From contig JACRAS010000088.1 in assembly GCA_016234705.1 (NCBI GenBank), positions 1 to 33,090 on the forward strand: 33,090 nucleotides of DNA, in the 5' to 3' direction. This stretch comes from Betaproteobacteria bacterium. GTDB lineage: Bacteria; Pseudomonadota; Gammaproteobacteria; Burkholderiales; SG8-39. Position numbers and translations under genes: made by a program. The notes below the pieces were generated by a model. It had not been told where the DNA came from. It saw only the letters and a program-made list of their open reading frames with translations, and ran no database searches. Shown here one piece after another: positions 9,929 to 17,685 of this stretch (positions are counted from its first letter, which is position 1; every line of letters begins with the position of its first letter).

Positions 9929-11178
9929 GCCGTACGCTTCAGCAGCGCCCCGAAAAAAACGTCGGTGCCGTGCAGGTGAGGCGCGAGGCGCAGGGTTTCC
10001 CCGGTATCGAGCGCGATGCGCTGCTGCGCCAAGGCGGCGTTGGCCGGCCGCAGCGCGAACTGCGCGTGCGTCGCCAGAAAGGACTCCACCACCTGTGTAT
10101 TCTCTTCATCGAGCAGGCTGCAAGTCGCGTACAGCATCAGGCCGCCCGGCTTCACCAACTTGGCTGCCGCAGCCAGGATGACATCCTGCTTTGCGCGGCG
10201 CTCCGACAACGTCTCTTCGTCCTGGCGCCACTTGAGATCGGGATTGCGCCGCAGCGTCCCCAAGCCGGTGCAGGGCGCGTCCGCCAGCACGCGGTCGAGC
10301 TTGCCCGCGAGACGCTTCAGGCGCGCGTCGTTTTCGCTCGCGATCCATTGCGGATGCACGTTGGAAAGGCCCGAGCGCGCCAGGCGCGGCTTTAAGGCCG
10401 CGAGGCGCTTTTCCGAAATATCGAAGGCATACAGCCTGCCGCTCCCACGCATCATCGCTCCCAGCGCCAGGGTCTTGCCGCCGGCGCCGGCGCAGAAATC
10501 CGCCACCATCTCGCCGCGGCGGGGCGCGAGCAACTGGCACAGAAGCTGGCTGCCCTCGTCCTGGATTTCGATCGCCCCCTTGAGAAACAGCGGGTGCCGG
10601 TTGATTTGCGGCTTGCCCTCCAGGCGCAGGCCCACCGGCGAATAAGGCGTCGAGCGCGCAGCGATGCCGTCGGCCGCCAGGCGCGAGAGCACCGCCTCGC
10701 GCTCGGCCTTGTGCAGGTTGACGCGCAGATCGAGGGGCGCGCTCTGCTGCAGGCTCTGCGCCAGCGCCAGCAATTCCTCTTCACCGTATTGCCGCTGCAG
10801 CTTCGCCAGCAGCCAATCAGGAAAATCGCAGCGCACGGCAAGCGAATTGTCTTCCGCGCGCGCCTTGAGATCCGCCAGCCAGTCGCGTTCCCTGGTCTTC
10901 AGTGCCGTGTCGAGTTCGCGCAAGCTCAGGCCGCGCAGCCTGGTGAGCGCCGCCAGCACCAGGCGACGCGGATCGCGTCCCGCCGCCAGCGATTCCAACA
11001 GGCGCAAGCGGCGCAGGACGGCGAACACGGTCTCGGCGACGAAGGCGCGGTCCTGCTGGCCGAGTACGGGGTGAGCGCGCAAATAGCGCGATACCACCGC
11101 ATCCGCCGGATGCTTTAATTCAAGCACCGCGGCAAGCGCGGTCACGGTGTGATCCAGCAGGGGGCGGGGTAAGGGCAT
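9925..11178 (-). CDS. rsmB: 16S rRNA (cytosine-967-C5) methyltransferase RsmB
   Basis: Methylates C967 of 16S rRNA using S-adenosylmethionine. The 417 residues match RsmB (429 in E. coli). An N-terminal NusB-like RNA-binding region (1 to about 135) contains HPADAVVSRYLRAHPVLGQQDRAFVAETVFAVLRR in part. The methyltransferase domain has the SAM motif DFCAGAGGKTLAL (228-240), DAPCTGLGTLRRNPD with Cys303, and YATCSLLDEEN with Cys353, the catalytic nucleophile of the TC motif. The start MPLPRPLLDH is chosen because the NusB-like domain begins there; the frame is open further upstream but that stretch is antisense to DUF3108 coding and not conserved. It sits between DUF3108 (32-bp gap) and the PLD gene (ATGA overlap). 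Confidence 0.95.
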   Translation of the reverse strand: MPLPRPLLDHTVTALAAVLELKHPADAVVSRYLRAHPVLGQQDRAFVAETVFAVLRRLRLLESLAAGRDPRRLVLAALTRLRGLSLRELDTALKTRERDWLADLKARAEDNSLAVRCDFPDWLLAKLQRQYGEEELLALAQSLQQSAPLDLRVNLHKAEREAVLSRLAADGIAARSTPYSPVGLRLEGKPQINRHPLFLKGAIEIQDEGSQLLCQLLAPRRGEMVADFCAGAGGKTLALGAMMRGSGRLYAFDISEKRLAALKPRLARSGLSNVHPQWIASENDARLKRLAGKLDRVLADAPCTGLGTLRRNPDLKWRQDEETLSERRAKQDVILAAAAKLVKPGGLMLYATCSLLDEENTQVVESFLATHAQFALRPANAALAQQRIALDTGETLRLAPHLHGTDVFFGALLKRTA

Positions 11179-11210
11179 GATCTGGAATGTCGGCGTGCTC
11201 AGGGCGCGTA

Positions 11211-11912
11211 TCAGTTGCCGATGCGCGTCAGCACCTGGTCGATGCGCACGCCGTCTTTCTCGATGACCAGGATGCGCACCGGCAGGTAATCGCGACCGCT
11301 GGCAAACCAGATTTCCGTGCCTTTGTCTTCCTTGTTCTCGCGCTGCTTCACCAGGTGCACGGTTTCCAGCTCGCCTGCCGGGGTCTTCAGCACTTCCCTT
11401 CCGGCCACGTTGTATTGAAATTGGGTCAGGCCCTTGCCATCGGTCAGGGTAACCTTGATCTCCTTGCCCGGCTTCAACTCGGGCGAGTGCTGAAACGCAA
11501 AGTTGTAGAGGAAGCTCAGCCGGTCCTGCAGCGGCGGCACCATGTTGGTGGTCTCGTTCTTGCCGTCGTGCTCCTGCGTCAGGGTTTTTCCGGCCCAGTC
11601 GAATCGGGCTACGGCAACCGGCTTGTCGCCGCGCTGGTCGCGGTATTCCAGCGGGCGCAGGCCTGTGCTGGTGACTTCGCCGCGGCACCAGCGCTTGGCG
11701 GCGCCGCGATAGAGCAGCGCACCTATGCCCTTGCCGCGGCCTTCGGAGCTCAGCGAAAAACGCTTGCCGTCGTGCTCGAGCACCTCGGTCAACTCCGCCG
11801 CGACCACGCCGTTGTAGCTCACGTCGTAGCTCAGGCTCAGTTTGTGCGGCGGCTGCGCCGCGCACACACCGGCAAAAATGCAAGCGGCGACAAAGGCAAG
11901 ATGTTTAATCAC
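11211..11912 (-). CDS. DUF3108 exported protein
   Basis: A 233-residue protein with a signal peptide (hydrophobic start ending FAGVCAAQ at about 20). A beta-rich DUF3108 domain follows: LSYDVSYNGVVAAELTE, then SSEGRGKGIGALLYRG, RDQRGDKPVAVARFDW and DYLPVRILVIEKDG. The family has no established function; the fold suggests a periplasmic barrel-like protein. The start is GTG at 11912, overlapping the purN stop codon by 4 nt. This purN-DUF3108 pairing is common in betaproteobacteria and suggests co-expression, not shared chemistry. Confidence 0.85.
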   Translation of the reverse strand: MIKHLAFVAACIFAGVCAAQPPHKLSLSYDVSYNGVVAAELTEVLEHDGKRFSLSSEGRGKGIGALLYRGAAKRWCRGEVTSTGLRPLEYRDQRGDKPVAVARFDWAGKTLTQEHDGKNETTNMVPPLQDRLSFLYNFAFQHSPELKPGKEIKVTLTDGKGLTQFQYNVAGREVLKTPAGELETVHLVKQRENKEDKGTEIWFASGRDYLPVRILVIEKDGVRIDQVLTRIGN

Positions 11913-12523
11913 GGCGCGTACAACTGTTGCGGATGATCTCCCTTAACGCGCACCACACCGCTTTCGATGACCAGTTTCCCTTCGAGGAACCAGCGCGCCG
12001 CCTGCGGGTAAATGCGATGCTCCTCGGCCAGCACGCGCGCCGCGAGCCTGGCTTCATCATCGTGAGCAAGCACCGGCACCGCCGCCTGGATCACTATCGG
12101 CCCGTTATCGAGCTGTGGCGTGACGAAGTGAACGGTGGCGCCATGCAGTTTCACCCCCGCGGCGAGCGCCCGCGCATGCGTGTCCAGCCCCGGGAACGCG
12201 GGCAGCAGCGAGGGATGGATGTTGAGCAGCCGGCCCCGGTAGCGCAGCACAAAGCCCTCGGTGAGTATGCGCATGAAACCGGCCAGCGCCACCAGCTCGG
12301 GGTGAAAACCATCGATCGCCTGCGCCAGCGCCGCGTCGAACGCCTCGCGCGTGGCATAGTCGCGGTGCTCCACAATTACAGTCGCGATGCCGCGAGCGAC
12401 GGCATATTCCAGCCCGGCCGCTTCGGCGCGATTGCTGATCACCGCCGCCACCGGCAGGCCGGCTTCGACCATGGCCTGCATATTGCTGCCGCGGCCGGAA
12501 ATCAGGATGACGATACGCTCCAT
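11909..12523 (-). CDS. purN: Phosphoribosylglycinamide formyltransferase PurN
   Basis: Transfers a formyl group from 10-formyltetrahydrofolate to glycinamide ribonucleotide, the third step of purine synthesis. The 204 residues include the phosphate-binding start LISGRGSNMQAM (8-19) and the catalytic triad Asn101, His103 (LNIHPSLLPAFPG) and Asp139 (HGATVHFVTPQLDNGPI). AAAGAG precedes the ATG. Upstream wrbA ends 55 bp away on the same strand; downstream DUF3108 overlaps by 4 nt. Confidence 0.96.
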   Translation of the reverse strand: MERIVILISGRGSNMQAMVEAGLPVAAVISNRAEAAGLEYAVARGIATVIVEHRDYATREAFDAALAQAIDGFHPELVALAGFMRILTEGFVLRYRGRLLNIHPSLLPAFPGLDTHARALAAGVKLHGATVHFVTPQLDNGPIVIQAAVPVLAHDDEARLAARVLAEEHRIYPQAARWFLEGKLVIESGVVRVKGDHPQQLYAP

Positions 12524-12578
12524 CTCTTTATTTTACGGCCAAAAGACACTGGCCACGACGACTAACGCCCGCGGCGGT

Positions 12579-13190
12579 TCAGCGCACAGTCTTGAGCGCC
12601 GCTGCGACACGGGTAACGCGCCTGCCCTGGAAACGCGCCACGTCGAGGTCGTCGACGCCGGGCAATGCGCCATTGCCGCCCGAAACCGAGGACGCGCCAT
12701 AAGGGGTGCCGGCCTTGAACAATGCAGGGTCGGCATAGCCCGTCGGCACCAGGATCAGGCCAAGGTGCGCCATCGGCGCATACAGCGCGGTGATGGTCAT
12801 CTCGTTGCCGCCGTGCAGGGTCGAAGTCGACGCGAACGCCGAGCCAGCCTTGCCGATCAGCTTGCCCTGGAACCACAGCCCGCCCAAGCTGTCGATATAC
12901 GCCTTGAGTTCGGCCGTCATGCTGCCGAAACGGGTCGGCGTGCCGAACACGATGGCATCGGCCCACTCGGCATCGGCTTCGGTCGGCGCTTCATACAGCG
13001 CATTCATGCGCTTGGCGCCTTCAAGCCAGCCCGGCGCCTTTTTCATCAGCTCTTCGCCGACGAACTCGCGCGCGCGGCGCAGCCGCACCTCGGCGCCTTC
13101 GGCCACGGCACCCTCGGCTACGGCTTTGGCCAGCGCCTCGGTCACGCCGCCACGGGAATAAAAAGCGATCAGTACACGGGTCGTCATCAT
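12579..13190 (-). CDS. wrbA: NAD(P)H:quinone oxidoreductase, WrbA family flavodoxin-like protein
   Basis: FMN enzyme that reduces quinones by two electrons and limits oxidative stress. The 203-residue flavodoxin-like fold has the FMN phosphate loop LIAFYSRGGVTEALA (7-21), the FGTPTRFGSMTAELKAYID segment and ASTSTLHGGNEMTI with its conserved histidine. Two successive ATG codons (13190, 13187) follow an AGGAG; either could be used. It lies 29 bp downstream of the pirin gene, so the two form a likely redox-stress operon facing the divergent LysR gene. Confidence 0.93.
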   Translation of the reverse strand: MMTTRVLIAFYSRGGVTEALAKAVAEGAVAEGAEVRLRRAREFVGEELMKKAPGWLEGAKRMNALYEAPTEADAEWADAIVFGTPTRFGSMTAELKAYIDSLGGLWFQGKLIGKAGSAFASTSTLHGGNEMTITALYAPMAHLGLILVPTGYADPALFKAGTPYGASSVSGGNGALPGVDDLDVARFQGRRVTRVAAALKTVR

Positions 13191-13219
13191 TGCTCTCCTG
13201 GTTGTCTATGGATCTCTAT

Positions 13220-13918
13220 TCAAGCCAAATCGAACAGGATTACTTCAGCCTGCTCGCCCTTCTCAAACACCATCCCGGCCACGCCGCTCGCCTTGAGCGC
13301 ATCACCCGCTTGCAGCGGCTGGCCATTAACCGTCAGCTTGCCACGCGCCACGTGCACGTACGCTTTGCGCGCTGGATCGAGCTTGTGCTCAATGCGCTCG
13401 GCACCGTCGAGCAGCGCCGCGTACACGGACGCATGCTGATGGATCAGCACCGAACCTTCGCGCGCATCGCTGGAGGCGATCAGCCGCAGCCGGCCGCGCT
13501 TGGATGCGGCATCGAAATGCTTCTGCTCATAGCCCGGCCGGATGCCGGTGACATTGGGTTCGATCCAGATCTGCAGAAAGTGCGTGACGCTGTCCTTGGA
13601 ATGGTTGTACTCCGAATGCAGCACCCCCTTGCCCGCGCTCATGCGCTGGACGTCGCCGGGAACCATGGTAGAGCCGTTGCCCAGGTTATCTTCGTGCGCC
13701 AGCGCGCCTTCGAGCACGTAACTGATGATTTCCATATCGCGGTGGCCGTGCGTGCCGAAGCCGCTGCCGGGGAGGATGCGGTCCTCGTTGATCACGCGCA
13801 GGCTGCCGAATCCCATGTGCTCGGGATCGTGATAGTCGGCGAAAGAAAAAGTGTGGAAAGACTTCAGCCAGCCGTGGTCGGCGCAACCGCGCTCATTGCT
13901 CTTGCGAACCTGTAACAT
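13220..13918 (-). CDS. Pirin family bicupin protein (YhhW-like quercetinase family)
   Basis: A 232-residue metal-binding bicupin. The N-terminal cupin has the four metal ligands in FGTHGHRDMEIIS (two His) and GVLHSEYNHS (His and Glu), plus FADYHDPEHMGFGSLRVINED. The C-terminal cupin ends GEQAEVILFDLA. E. coli YhhW in this family has quercetinase activity, but the physiological substrate is usually unknown. AGGAG lies 6 nt before ATG. First gene of the pirin-wrbA unit, divergent from a LysR regulator 127 bp away, which is the common arrangement for such modules. Confidence 0.92.
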   Translation of the reverse strand: MLQVRKSNERGCADHGWLKSFHTFSFADYHDPEHMGFGSLRVINEDRILPGSGFGTHGHRDMEIISYVLEGALAHEDNLGNGSTMVPGDVQRMSAGKGVLHSEYNHSKDSVTHFLQIWIEPNVTGIRPGYEQKHFDAASKRGRLRLIASSDAREGSVLIHQHASVYAALLDGAERIEHKLDPARKAYVHVARGKLTVNGQPLQAGDALKASGVAGMVFEKGEQAEVILFDLA

Positions 13919-13927
13919 GCCTATCTC

Positions 13928-13969
13928 CTATCTGTAGGTTCTGATGTTTTGAACCAGTGGCACAGATAG
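13928..13969 (-). promoter_or_regulatory. Two-tier inverted repeat in the pirin leader
   Basis: Outer arms CTATCTGT (13928-13935) and ACAGATAG (13962-13969) are perfect complements. Nested inside are GGTTC (13938-13942) and GAACC (13951-13955). The structure starts 10 bp upstream of the pirin start codon and would put the AGGAG at its foot, so it could be an mRNA leader hairpin or an operator. Confidence 0.45.
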
Positions 13970-14011
13970 TAGACTTGCAGCCATTGGAAGAAAAGCGGAT
14001 AATTTTCACAT

Positions 14012-14027
14012 AATAATTCGAATTATT
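14012..14027. promoter_or_regulatory. Perfect 16-bp palindrome between pirin and lysR genes
   Basis: AATAATTCGAATTATT is self-complementary over its full length and lies 18 bp before the LysR start in the AT-rich divergent promoter region. A LysR-type regulator commonly binds such a dyad to repress itself and control the divergent gene, here pirin-wrbA. That role is inferred from position. Confidence 0.5.
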
Positions 14028-14045
14028 TGAATATCTATCCCTGAG

Positions 14046-14951
14046 ATGAGACTGACTCTGGACGCGCTGCAGGTCATGGACGCAATCGAGCGACTAGGCA
14101 GCTTCGCCGCCGCCGCCGCGGAACTGCACCGCGTGCCCTCCGCCCTCACCTATACGGTGCAGAAGCTGGAGCAGGATCTGGACGTGATCCTGTTCGATCG
14201 CAGCGGCCATCGCGCCCGGCTGACGCCCGCAGGGCAGGAACTGATGCAGGAAGGCCGGCACTTGCTGCGCGCCGCCGGCGAACTGGAATGCCGCGTGAAG
14301 CGCGTCGCCACCGGCTGGGAAACCGAGCTGCGCATCGCGCTCGACATCATGATCCCGGCAGTGCAGTTGTTCCCGTTGATCGCGGAGTTCTACGCCGAGG
14401 AATCGGGCAGCCGCATACGTCTCGCGCACGAGGTGCTCGCCGGCACCTGGGATGCGCTGGTGTCGGGACGGGCCGAACTGGCCTTGGGCGTATCGGGTGA
14501 AGTGCCGGCGGGCGGCGGCTATGCCATTCGCGTACTGGGCTACAAGGATTTCGTGTTCGCCGTCGCCCCCACCCACCCCCTGGCCGCGCTGCCCGAGCCG
14601 CTCGAGCACGAACAGATTCTCGCCTACCGCGCCGTCGCCATCGGCGACAGCTCGCGCAACCTGCCGCCTCGCTCCGTGGGCCTCTTGACCGGTCAGGACG
14701 TGCTCACCGTCCCCGACCTGGCGGCGAAGGTGGCGGCGCAGGCCGGGGGCCTGGGCTGCGGCTATCTGCCCGCGCATGCCGCCGCGCCGCTCGTCAAGGC
14801 AAAGCGCCTGGTGGTGAAACAGGTGGAGGAAATCAAGCCCGCCGGCAACCTCTACTACGCCTGGCGCTCGCGCGAGAAAGGCAAGGCGCTGCGCTGGTTC
14901 CTCAAGCGCCTGGAAGATCAGGACGTGCGGGCTTCGCTGCTGCGTTACTGA
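14046..14951 (+). CDS. LysR family transcriptional regulator
   Basis: A 301-residue LysR protein. The N-terminal winged helix-turn-helix (residues about 3-62: LTLDALQVMDAIERLGSFAAAAAE, then VPSALTYTVQKLEQDL and FDRSGHRARLTPAG) is followed by a coiled linker helix and the two-lobed effector-binding domain. It most resembles the group that includes regulators of pirin and quinone-responsive oxidoreductases. It is divergent from pirin-wrbA with a palindromic site between, so it probably controls them. The ligand is unknown. No strong ribosome binding site precedes ATG. It ends 9 bp from the converging DUF1499 gene. Confidence 0.92.
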   Translation: MRLTLDALQVMDAIERLGSFAAAAAELHRVPSALTYTVQKLEQDLDVILFDRSGHRARLTPAGQELMQEGRHLLRAAGELECRVKRVATGWETELRIALDIMIPAVQLFPLIAEFYAEESGSRIRLAHEVLAGTWDALVSGRAELALGVSGEVPAGGGYAIRVLGYKDFVFAVAPTHPLAALPEPLEHEQILAYRAVAIGDSSRNLPPRSVGLLTGQDVLTVPDLAAKVAAQAGGLGCGYLPAHAAAPLVKAKRLVVKQVEEIKPAGNLYYAWRSREKGKALRWFLKRLEDQDVRASLLRY

Positions 14952-14960
14952 GGAACCGGT

Positions 14961-15368
14961 TCACCTTTGCGCCAGCTTCGCGCGTATGTATTCGATGCGC
15001 TCGCGGTTAACGCCGAAATCGCGTCTCCCCAGACGCGAAGCCGAGCGCACATGGATCACTCCGGCTTTCTCGTCCAAATAGAACTCGGTGTCGTCGATAA
15101 AACCCATCAGCTTGCTGGTGAATTCGGCGTAGAGATAGTTCGGCTCCGATTGCACCACCTTGACGCGCGGCATGCCGCTAACGATGTTGTGCAGCGTTTC
15201 CCAGGCCTTGCGCGCGTCGCCCCGGTAGCGCAGGGGCTCGATGTAATGCTCCGGATCAGCGTTCCTATCGACCTGGCTGTTGACGTTATTCGGCGTACGC
15301 TTGGGCGGCGCCAGGCGCCCGTCGTGCACACCCAGATTGTCCGGCCGCGTGCCGCTGAATAATCCCAT
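14961..15368 (-). CDS. DUF1499 domain protein
   Basis: DUF1499 protein of unknown function: the domain runs from RPDNLGVHDGRLAPP through NNVNSQ, IEPLRYRGD, YLYAEFTSKLMGFIDDTEFY to HVRSASRLGRRDFGVNRERIEYIR. ATG at 15368 has GGAG 5 nt before it and gives 135 residues. The same frame, however, stays open upstream for another 28 codons right back to the stop codon of the thioredoxin gene. Those codons encode a basic start (SASKKLLR) and a hydrophobic segment (IAAVLGALVALIIAIGAP) that looks like the membrane anchor normally found in this family. No ATG, GTG or TTG lies in that stretch. Either a non-standard start (CTG or ATT) is used, or the anchor has been lost. Confidence 0.85.
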   Translation of the reverse strand: MGLFSGTRPDNLGVHDGRLAPPKRTPNNVNSQVDRNADPEHYIEPLRYRGDARKAWETLHNIVSGMPRVKVVQSEPNYLYAEFTSKLMGFIDDTEFYLDEKAGVIHVRSASRLGRRDFGVNRERIEYIRAKLAQR

Positions 15369-15452
15369 AGGTGCTCCGATAGCGATGATTAGCGCAACCA
15401 GCGCGCCAAGTACGGCTGCAATGCGCAGCAGTTTCTTTGAAGCACTGATCGC

Positions 15453-15821
15453 CTAGGCCTCGGCGCCGCGCTCGGCGATCTCCCGATGCACGGCGGGCAT
15501 GTCGACCCCCTTGGCCTGGGTAATCACCTGCTCCAGCGTCTGAGCCGGCAGCGAGCCGGCCTCGGCGTAGAGAATGACGTTCTCGCGAAACACCATCAGG
15601 GTCGGGATGGAGCGGATGTTGAAGGCGCCCGCGACTTCCTGTTCCTCCTCGGTGTTGACCTTGGCGAACACCACGTCGGCGTGCTGTTCGGACGCCTGCT
15701 CGAAGGTCGGCGCGAAGGCTCGACACGGCGCGCACCAGGGCGCCCAAAAATCGACGATCACCACATCGTTGCCGCCGACGACCTGCTCGAAATTGTCCTT
15801 GGTGAGGTCTACGGTTGCCAT
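15453..15821 (-). CDS. Thioredoxin family protein with WCAPC active site
   Basis: A 122-residue cytoplasmic thioredoxin-fold protein. The active site is W29-C-A-P-C33 in place of the classical WCGPC; cis-proline is in SIPTLMVF. The redox couple should be intact, but the Gly to Ala change usually shifts potential or partner choice, so this is probably an accessory thioredoxin. It has a C-terminal extension of about 15 residues (VDMPAVHREIAERGAEA) beyond the core. Stop TAG is in the same frame as the DUF1499 open frame that follows. The hydrolase gene ends 60 bp upstream on the same strand. Confidence 0.92.
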   Translation of the reverse strand: MATVDLTKDNFEQVVGGNDVVIVDFWAPWCAPCRAFAPTFEQASEQHADVVFAKVNTEEEQEVAGAFNIRSIPTLMVFRENVILYAEAGSLPAQTLEQVITQAKGVDMPAVHREIAERGAEA

Positions 15822-15881
15822 GCGCTTCTCCCGACAGGTCTCCGAAATTATATCAGGGCGGCGTGGGCGGCCGCCGCTGTG

Positions 15882-16706
15882 CTACTCCAGCGTTGCCAGA
15901 AAAGCCGCGATCGCCCGCCAGTAATCCGGCTCGCCGGCGAGGCTGTCGTGGTCGGCCGGGCGGATTTCGCGCCATTGCCTGGGCCCGCCCCATGCAGCGT
16001 ACAAGCGCTCGGAGTGCGGCCGCGGTATCACGCGATCCGCGCTCGCGACCAGGCACAAGAGCGGCGCCTTGATGCCCGGCGCGCGCGACAGCGAATCGAA
16101 GCGGTGCTTGAGCATCAGGCTTATCGGCAGGAAAGGATAGACGCCCTTGGCCACGCTCTCGACACTGTCGTAAGGCGAAACCAGGATCACCCCCGCCACC
16201 GGCCGCTGGGAGGCAAGATAAACGGCAACGCCGCTGCCCAGGCTGCGCCCCATCACGGCCACGCGGCCGGCACCGGCACGCCTCGCGGCATAGTCGTAAA
16301 TCTGCAAGGCATCGGCAAATAGTTCGGCCTCGCCCGGCTTGCCTTCGCTCTTTCCGTAACCGCGGTAATTGAACAGCAGAAGGGACCACCCGGCGTATTG
16401 GCCTGCGCTCGAGGCGAGCCAGGACACTTCCTCCGCGTTGCCGCCGAAATAAATCAGCAGCGGCGCAGGCGTTGGTGTTGCCGTCGCCTGCACCAGCCAG
16501 CCGTGTAGCCTCACCTGGTCCGCCGTGACCAGGCTCACTTCCTCGATCGCCGCGCCAGTATTGGCTTTCAGCGGATCCTGGGTGAGCGGCTGGGGAAAGA
16601 AAATCAGCCGCTCCTGCAAAAAATAGATCAGCACCGGAAAACCCAGCGCGACGCAAGCGGCGAGTTTGAGCCAGTCGAACAGCCTGGTTTTCGTTTTAGC
16701 CTTCAA
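15882..16706 (-). CDS. Membrane-anchored alpha/beta hydrolase (BEM46/ABHD13-like)
   Basis: A 274-residue alpha/beta hydrolase with one N-terminal membrane helix (about 12-28, LKLAACVALGFPVLIYF) followed by ERLIFFPQP, the typical opening of this group. The oxyanion region is IYFGGNAEEVSW, the nucleophile elbow is GRSLGSG, the acid is in ASADRVIP and the histidine in ADHDSL. The catalytic triad is complete, but the substrate is unknown; esterase or peptidase-like activity is possible. The best start is TTG at 16706; the hydrophobic anchor would be lost with later starts. It is divergent from gluQRS. Confidence 0.85.
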   Translation of the reverse strand: MKAKTKTRLFDWLKLAACVALGFPVLIYFLQERLIFFPQPLTQDPLKANTGAAIEEVSLVTADQVRLHGWLVQATATPTPAPLLIYFGGNAEEVSWLASSAGQYAGWSLLLFNYRGYGKSEGKPGEAELFADALQIYDYAARRAGAGRVAVMGRSLGSGVAVYLASQRPVAGVILVSPYDSVESVAKGVYPFLPISLMLKHRFDSLSRAPGIKAPLLCLVASADRVIPRPHSERLYAAWGGPRQWREIRPADHDSLAGEPDYWRAIAAFLATLE

Positions 16707-16791
16707 TGCAGCACCGAATTGCTTGATGACGTGCCTATTCTATCGGCGACGCCGGGGCCAGCGCCACCTGATTATTGCTTACAATCGCCGC

Positions 16792-17685
16792 ATGGACCCA
16801 TACCGCGGCCGCTTCGCCCCCTCGCCCACCGGGCCGCTGCACTTCGGTTCGCTGGTCGCCGCGGTGGGTAGCTACCTGGAAGCGAAAAGCCGCGGCGGCG
16901 CATGGCTGTTGCGCATGGAAGATCTGGATCCTCCGCGCGAGCAGCCGGGCGCGGCCGAGCGGATACTGCGCACGCTCGAAGCCTGCGGCATGGGCTGGGA
17001 CGGCGATGTCATGTATCAGAGCCAACGCAGCGAAGCCTATCGCACCGCGCTGGCGCGCCTCGAAGCGCAAGGCCTGGTCTATGTCTGCGGTTGTTCCCGA
17101 CGGGAAATCGCAGACTCGGGCCTCAGTCCGGATGGTGCGCACATTTACCCCGGCACCTGCCGCACCGGCCTTGCGCCGGGAAAAACGCCTCGCGCCACCC
17201 GTATTCGCGTTGGCGACACCGTGATCGAATTCGAGGACGCGGTGCAAGGAAAGATACGCCAGGATCTCGCCGCCGAAGCCGGCGACTTCGTGCTGCTGCG
17301 CGCCGACGGACTGTATGCCTACCAGTTGGCGGTGGTGATCGATGATGCCGAACAGGGGATCACCGACGTGGTGCGCGGCGCCGATCTGCTCGATTCGACG
17401 CCGCGGCAGATTTATCTGCAGCGTCTGCTCGGCCTTCGCACTCCGCGTTACTTGCATCTGCCGGCGACGGTGAATGCCGCCGGAGAAAAGCTATCCAAGC
17501 AGACGCGGGCGGCGCCGGTGGATGAGCGCGATCCGGTGCCCGCGCTGGCGCAAGTCATGGAGTTTCTCGGCCAGGCCCCGCCGGCGCAACTTCGCCGCGC
17601 GCCGCTCGCCGAGTTCTGGCGCTGGGCGCTGGCGCATTGGGACGCGCAGCGCATTCCGCGCCGGCGCAGCCTGCCTGCGACTTAA
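16792..17685 (+). CDS. gluQRS: Glutamyl-queuosine tRNA(Asp) synthetase
   Basis: Attaches glutamate to the queuosine base at position 34 of tRNA(Asp). It resembles the catalytic half of GluRS without the anticodon-binding domain, and 297 residues is the family length. The HIGH-type signature is FAPSPTGPLHFGSL (8-21), the KMSKS-type signature EKLSKQT near residue 230. The zinc-site residues are in YVCGCSRREI and YPGTCR. ATG at 16792 begins the conserved MDPYRGRFAPS; a longer open frame upstream is not conserved. A TACAAT box ends 6 bp before ATG, so a leaderless transcript is possible, although no -35 is seen. Its stop codon overlaps that of the converging permease. Confidence 0.95.
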   Translation: MDPYRGRFAPSPTGPLHFGSLVAAVGSYLEAKSRGGAWLLRMEDLDPPREQPGAAERILRTLEACGMGWDGDVMYQSQRSEAYRTALARLEAQGLVYVCGCSRREIADSGLSPDGAHIYPGTCRTGLAPGKTPRATRIRVGDTVIEFEDAVQGKIRQDLAAEAGDFVLLRADGLYAYQLAVVIDDAEQGITDVVRGADLLDSTPRQIYLQRLLGLRTPRYLHLPATVNAAGEKLSKQTRAAPVDERDPVPALAQVMEFLGQAPPAQLRRAPLAEFWRWALAHWDAQRIPRRRSLPAT

